NCBI GenBank assembly: GCA_949292785.1
Contig: CASFBK010000007.1
Coordinates: forward strand, 124,001-188,000
Length of the DNA stretch: 64,000 nt
DNA from: an uncultured Eubacteriales bacterium
GTDB lineage: Bacteria; Bacillota; Clostridia; Lachnospirales; Lachnospiraceae
Direction of reading: 5' to 3'
The first letter of the stretch is position 1, and each line of letters opens with the position of its first letter. Made by a program: the position numbers and the translations under genes. Below the pieces are notes generated by a model. That model did not search any database and was not told where the DNA came from. It saw only the letters and a program-made list of their open reading frames with translations. Positions 61,364 to 64,000 of this stretch are shown one piece after another.

Positions 61364-62353
61364 ATGAGAAGAACGAATAAAGTAAAAGCAATGGCAGCGG
61401 TACTTTTCATGAGTATGGCGGTCAGTGGCTGTAAAGTAGGAAGTACGGAGGTTGTAGTAAATTCCGGATTCAGTGGAAGTGAAGTGTTTCGGATTAAGGA
61501 TGAAGTATGTACCCTGCCGGAGACGCTCGTATTTCTGACGAACTACCAGAATATTTATGCCAATATGTATGGGGTGAATTTATGGAAACATGAGTTTCAG
61601 GAGAATGAACTTGAGACCTATGTAAAGGATATTACCGTGTCTCAGTTAGCGCAGATTCTTGCAATGGATTTTCTGGCAGAAGAAAAGGACATTTCCTTAA
61701 GCGAAGAAGAGAAGGCAAAGATAAAAGAAGCTGCGAAAGCCTATTATGATTCTTTGAATGATGCAGAAAAACAGTATATGCATGTGTCAGAGGGAGATAT
61801 TGAAAAGCTCTATAGCAGATATGGTCTTGCAAATAAACTGTATACACATCTGACCGGTGATGTAAATGCGGAGGTCAGTGATGATGATGCAAGAGTGATG
61901 GAAGCAGCTCAGATTTATGTTACGGATGAAAATGACGCCAATGAAATCGAGAATCAGTTAAATAATGGTGCAGACTTTATGTCTCTGGCCGGAACCTATA
62001 ATGAAGCGGCTGAAATCGAAGTTGCTTTTGGCAGAAACGATGTACCAAAGGAAGTGGAAGAAGCAGCATTTTCCTTAGAAAACGACCAGATAAGTGGGAA
62101 AATTGCAGTAGAAAATGGCTGGTATTTTATAAAATGCATCAATAACTATAATCAGGAGCTGACAGATGCAAATAAATCCGTGATTTTAGAACAGCGGAGA
62201 AAAGAAGCCTTCGATGATGTTTACAGTGAGTTTTTAAAGGAGCTTCCTTCTGAGTTCAACGAAGAGGTGTGGAAGGAAGTAAAAATAGAAAACGATAAAG
62301 AGATTACCACAGACAGTTTTTTTAAAACTTATGAGAAATATTGTAACTGGTAA
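61364..62353 (+). CDS. PrsA/SurA-like peptidyl-prolyl isomerase lipoprotein
   Basis: About 329 residues. The lipoprotein signal peptide ends at VSGC (C23), followed by a helical SurA-like chaperone region. The parvulin-type domain (about 190-275) has AAQIYVTDENDANEIENQLN, NGADFMSLAGTYNEA and an abbreviated FGRNDVPKEVEEAAFSL. It probably folds exported proteins at the outer face of the membrane. Several parvulin core residues are not obvious, so isomerase activity is uncertain. ATG 61364 follows GGAGAG; ATG 61340 overlaps the previous stop and is less likely. Confidence 0.85.
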   Translation: MRRTNKVKAMAAVLFMSMAVSGCKVGSTEVVVNSGFSGSEVFRIKDEVCTLPETLVFLTNYQNIYANMYGVNLWKHEFQENELETYVKDITVSQLAQILAMDFLAEEKDISLSEEEKAKIKEAAKAYYDSLNDAEKQYMHVSEGDIEKLYSRYGLANKLYTHLTGDVNAEVSDDDARVMEAAQIYVTDENDANEIENQLNNGADFMSLAGTYNEAAEIEVAFGRNDVPKEVEEAAFSLENDQISGKIAVENGWYFIKCINNYNQELTDANKSVILEQRRKEAFDDVYSEFLKELPSEFNEEVWKEVKIENDKEITTDSFFKTYEKYCNW

Positions 62354-62363
62354 GCAAAAAAGG

Positions 62364-62411
62364 AACGGTTGTAAAATAGAGGAGAAATCATCTGTTTTAC
62401 AACCGTTTTTT
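62364..62411. terminator. Terminator between the PrsA-like gene and htpG
   Basis: AACGGTTGTAAAA (62364-62376) pairs with TTTTACAACCGTT (62395-62407), with a T-run after and A-run before; convergent genes share it. Confidence 0.9.
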
Positions 62412-62428
62412 ATAAAAAGGAATTTGTG

Positions 62429-64000
62429 TTATTTTGCAAGCAACATCATAATATCATTGCTTCGTGTAATGAATTTGGTCATAGCATCCGGAGACAGTGG
62501 CTGGTTGCTTAACATAGCCAGGTCATACAGCTGTTCACAGAACATTGGAACATGTTCAGAGTCCTTGTTTTCCAGAATGTATTTTACCAAATCATTGTTT
62601 GCATTTAACACCAGTGTACAGTCATTCATACCAAAGTCCATGCCTGCCATGCCGTACATCTTCATCATATCCTGCATACGGCGACCTTCTTCAGAAAGCG
62701 TAATGACAGAAGAGATAGAAGCGTTTTTCAGTTTTTCTACAGAAACTTTCAGGTTCTCATTGTTCAGTGCCTTACGGAAGGTTTCTGTTAAGCTGTCAGT
62801 TGCTTCCTTTAATTCTTCTTCGGAAGTTTCTTCCTTCATGGAATCTGTTACGTCAGCATCAATACGGACAAACTTGATTTTTTCATTGCGGCGCTCTAAC
62901 TGGGTAATGAAAGAAGTATCAATGTTGTGTTCTAAGAGAACCGCGTCCATGCCCTGTTCCTTGAACATGTTAATGTACTGTGCCTGCTGTTTTGCATCTG
63001 TTACATAGTAAACAGGCTTTCTGGTATCTTTTTCTTCCGCAGTATCATTCTGCGCTGCGGCATCTGCGTTGTCTGTGCTGTCAGCAGCATCTGTATTGGT
63101 ATCAGCGTTTTCGCTGTCAGCAGCTTCTTCCTCTACCTTCAGGCATTCCGGAAGTGTAAGATACTTATTATCCAGATTTTTGAACAGAATATAATCGTTC
63201 ATCTTGTCACAGAACTTCTCATCCTTCAGGCAGCCGAATTTGATAAATGGACTGATGTCATCCCAGTATTTTTCGTAAGTTTCTTTTTCCGTCTTGCACA
63301 TACCGGTAAGCTTGTCAGCCACTTTTTTGGTAATGTAGTCAGAAATTTTCTTTACAAATCCATCGTTTTGCAATGCACTTCTGGATACATTCAACGGAAG
63401 GTCAGGACAGTCAATCACACCCTTTAACAGCATCAGGAATTCTGGAATAACTTCTTTGATGTTATCAGCGATAAATACCTGATTGTTGTATAACTTAATG
63501 GTTCCTTCAATGGAATCATATTCGGTATTGATTTTCGGGAAGTACAGGATACCCTTTAAGTTAAATGGATAGTCCATATTTAAGTGAATCCAGAACAGTG
63601 GTTCTTTGTAATCCTGGAACACCTTGCGGTAAAACGCTTTGTATTCATCGTCCGTACAGTCATTTGGATGCTTGGTCCAGAGAGGATTGGTATCGTTAAG
63701 AGGAACCGGACGTTTTACGATTTTTGCTTTTTCCGTACGTGGAGAAACCTCTACTTGTTCCTTGGTTCCGTCTTCGTTTTCTTTTTCTTCGTATTTTGCT
63801 TCTTCTACGATATTTTCGATGACAGTGTCTTTTTCAGTTACTTCGGAAGCTAAGATAGTTTCATATTCCGGTTCCGCATTTTCCTTGCTCAAAAAAATCG
63901 GAGTAGGCATGAAAGAGCAGTATTTCTCAATGACTTCTCTTGCACGGTATTCGTTGGCGAATTCTAAGCAATCCTCATTTAAGAATAAAGTAATGGTAGT
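62429..64000 (-). CDS. htpG: Molecular chaperone HtpG (Hsp90), N-terminus outside the window
   Basis: The frame is open to the right edge of the window, so about 524 residues of the protein are present: the end of the N-terminal ATPase domain (LEFANEYRAREVIEKYCSFM), the middle domain (NPLWTKHPNDCTDDEYKAFY, LPLNVSRSALQNDG) and the C-terminal dimerisation domain. An acidic/Ala-rich insert (about 63030-63130, encoding DSENADTNTDAADSTDNADA) interrupts the middle-to-C-terminal region and is unusual for the family. HtpG is an ATP-dependent chaperone dimer of the cytosol. Confidence 0.96.
   Translation of the reverse strand, partial: TTITLFLNEDCLEFANEYRAREVIEKYCSFMPTPIFLSKENAEPEYETILASEVTEKDTVIENIVEEAKYEEKENEDGTKEQVEVSPRTEKAKIVKRPVPLNDTNPLWTKHPNDCTDDEYKAFYRKVFQDYKEPLFWIHLNMDYPFNLKGILYFPKINTEYDSIEGTIKLYNNQVFIADNIKEVIPEFLMLLKGVIDCPDLPLNVSRSALQNDGFVKKISDYITKKVADKLTGMCKTEKETYEKYWDDISPFIKFGCLKDEKFCDKMNDYILFKNLDNKYLTLPECLKVEEEAADSENADTNTDAADSTDNADAAAQNDTAEEKDTRKPVYYVTDAKQQAQYINMFKEQGMDAVLLEHNIDTSFITQLERRNEKIKFVRIDADVTDSMKEETSEEELKEATDSLTETFRKALNNENLKVSVEKLKNASISSVITLSEEGRRMQDMMKMYGMAGMDFGMNDCTLVLNANNDLVKYILENKDSEHVPMFCEQLYDLAMLSNQPLSPDAMTKFITRSNDIMMLLAK

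Overview
The window is a stretch of a low-to-medium GC Firmicutes chromosome, most likely from a gut Lachnospiraceae-type Clostridia. The reasons are the AddAB nuclease pair, the rho / rpmE / DUF1385 (YqhQ) / prmC / prfA cluster, the ACT + DUF711 pair, a CBS-domain family II pyrophosphatase, strong GGAGG ribosome sites with ATG/TTG starts, and TTGnnn-17-TAnnnT promoters that often carry an extended -10. The genus cannot be fixed from the sequence alone. No rRNA, tRNA, CRISPR array or intact insertion sequence was seen. Both ends cut genes: a WalJ-type metallo-hydrolase on the left and htpG on the right.

Layout. 1-6.2 kb: metallo-hydrolase fragment, ACT-domain protein + DUF711 protein, an acidic single-pass membrane protein leading into hisH-hisF, and ung. 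6.2-11.3 kb: a FliD-like small protein, a tail-anchored coiled-coil protein, CBS-pyrophosphatase, a flavin reductase-like protein and a zinc-ribbon protein. 11.3-14 kb (minus strand): malic enzyme, TIGR01212 radical SAM protein, DUF4364 protein. 14-19 kb: rho, rpmE, DUF1385 protein, prmC, prfA. 19-32.5 kb is accessory: YetF-like protein, methyltransferase, ketopantoate reductase-like protein, an internally deleted ABC-F ATPase behind an attenuator, a duplicated small-protein cassette, membrane proteins, a permuted papain-like hydrolase, then GNAT, APH-like, rhodanese, nitrilase, nucleotidyltransferase and acyltransferase genes. 32.5-38.6 kb: radical SAM + pyrD divergent from an HxlR regulator, then a response regulator - ABC transporter - histidine kinase locus. 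38.6-48.8 kb: attenuator-like leader, tandem-GNAT protein, formate/nitrite channel, bioY, PNPOx-like protein, ECF S component + coaBC, dus, and an MFS efflux gene behind an upstream-ORF leader. 48.8-51.8 kb (minus strand): a frameshifted P-type ATPase under a yybP-ykoY (Mn2+) riboswitch. 51.9-64 kb: addB, addA, maf, a small protein, a flavoprotein, a PrsA-like lipoprotein and, convergent, htpG.

The most interesting feature is a small putative regulon at 23.6-27.8 kb. Several promoters carry an 11-bp-spaced direct repeat (AAAC-N7-AAACAAA). In three of them it sits exactly 25 bp upstream of an extended -10 and no -35 is recognisable, which is the architecture of a promoter activated by an OmpR-family regulator. 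These promoters drive two paralogous small proteins built from 11-residue VVGGYKKIEEG repeats (an amphipathic, synuclein/apolipoprotein-like periodicity), a CAT/condensation-type acyltransferase, small membrane proteins and a permuted papain-like hydrolase. I infer an envelope-stress module that I do not recognise from the literature. Also notable: three leader regions with small ORFs and hairpins (ABC-F, tandem GNAT, MFS) that look like ribosome-mediated attenuation, and a Mn2+ riboswitch with two tandem terminators in front of a broken ATPase gene.
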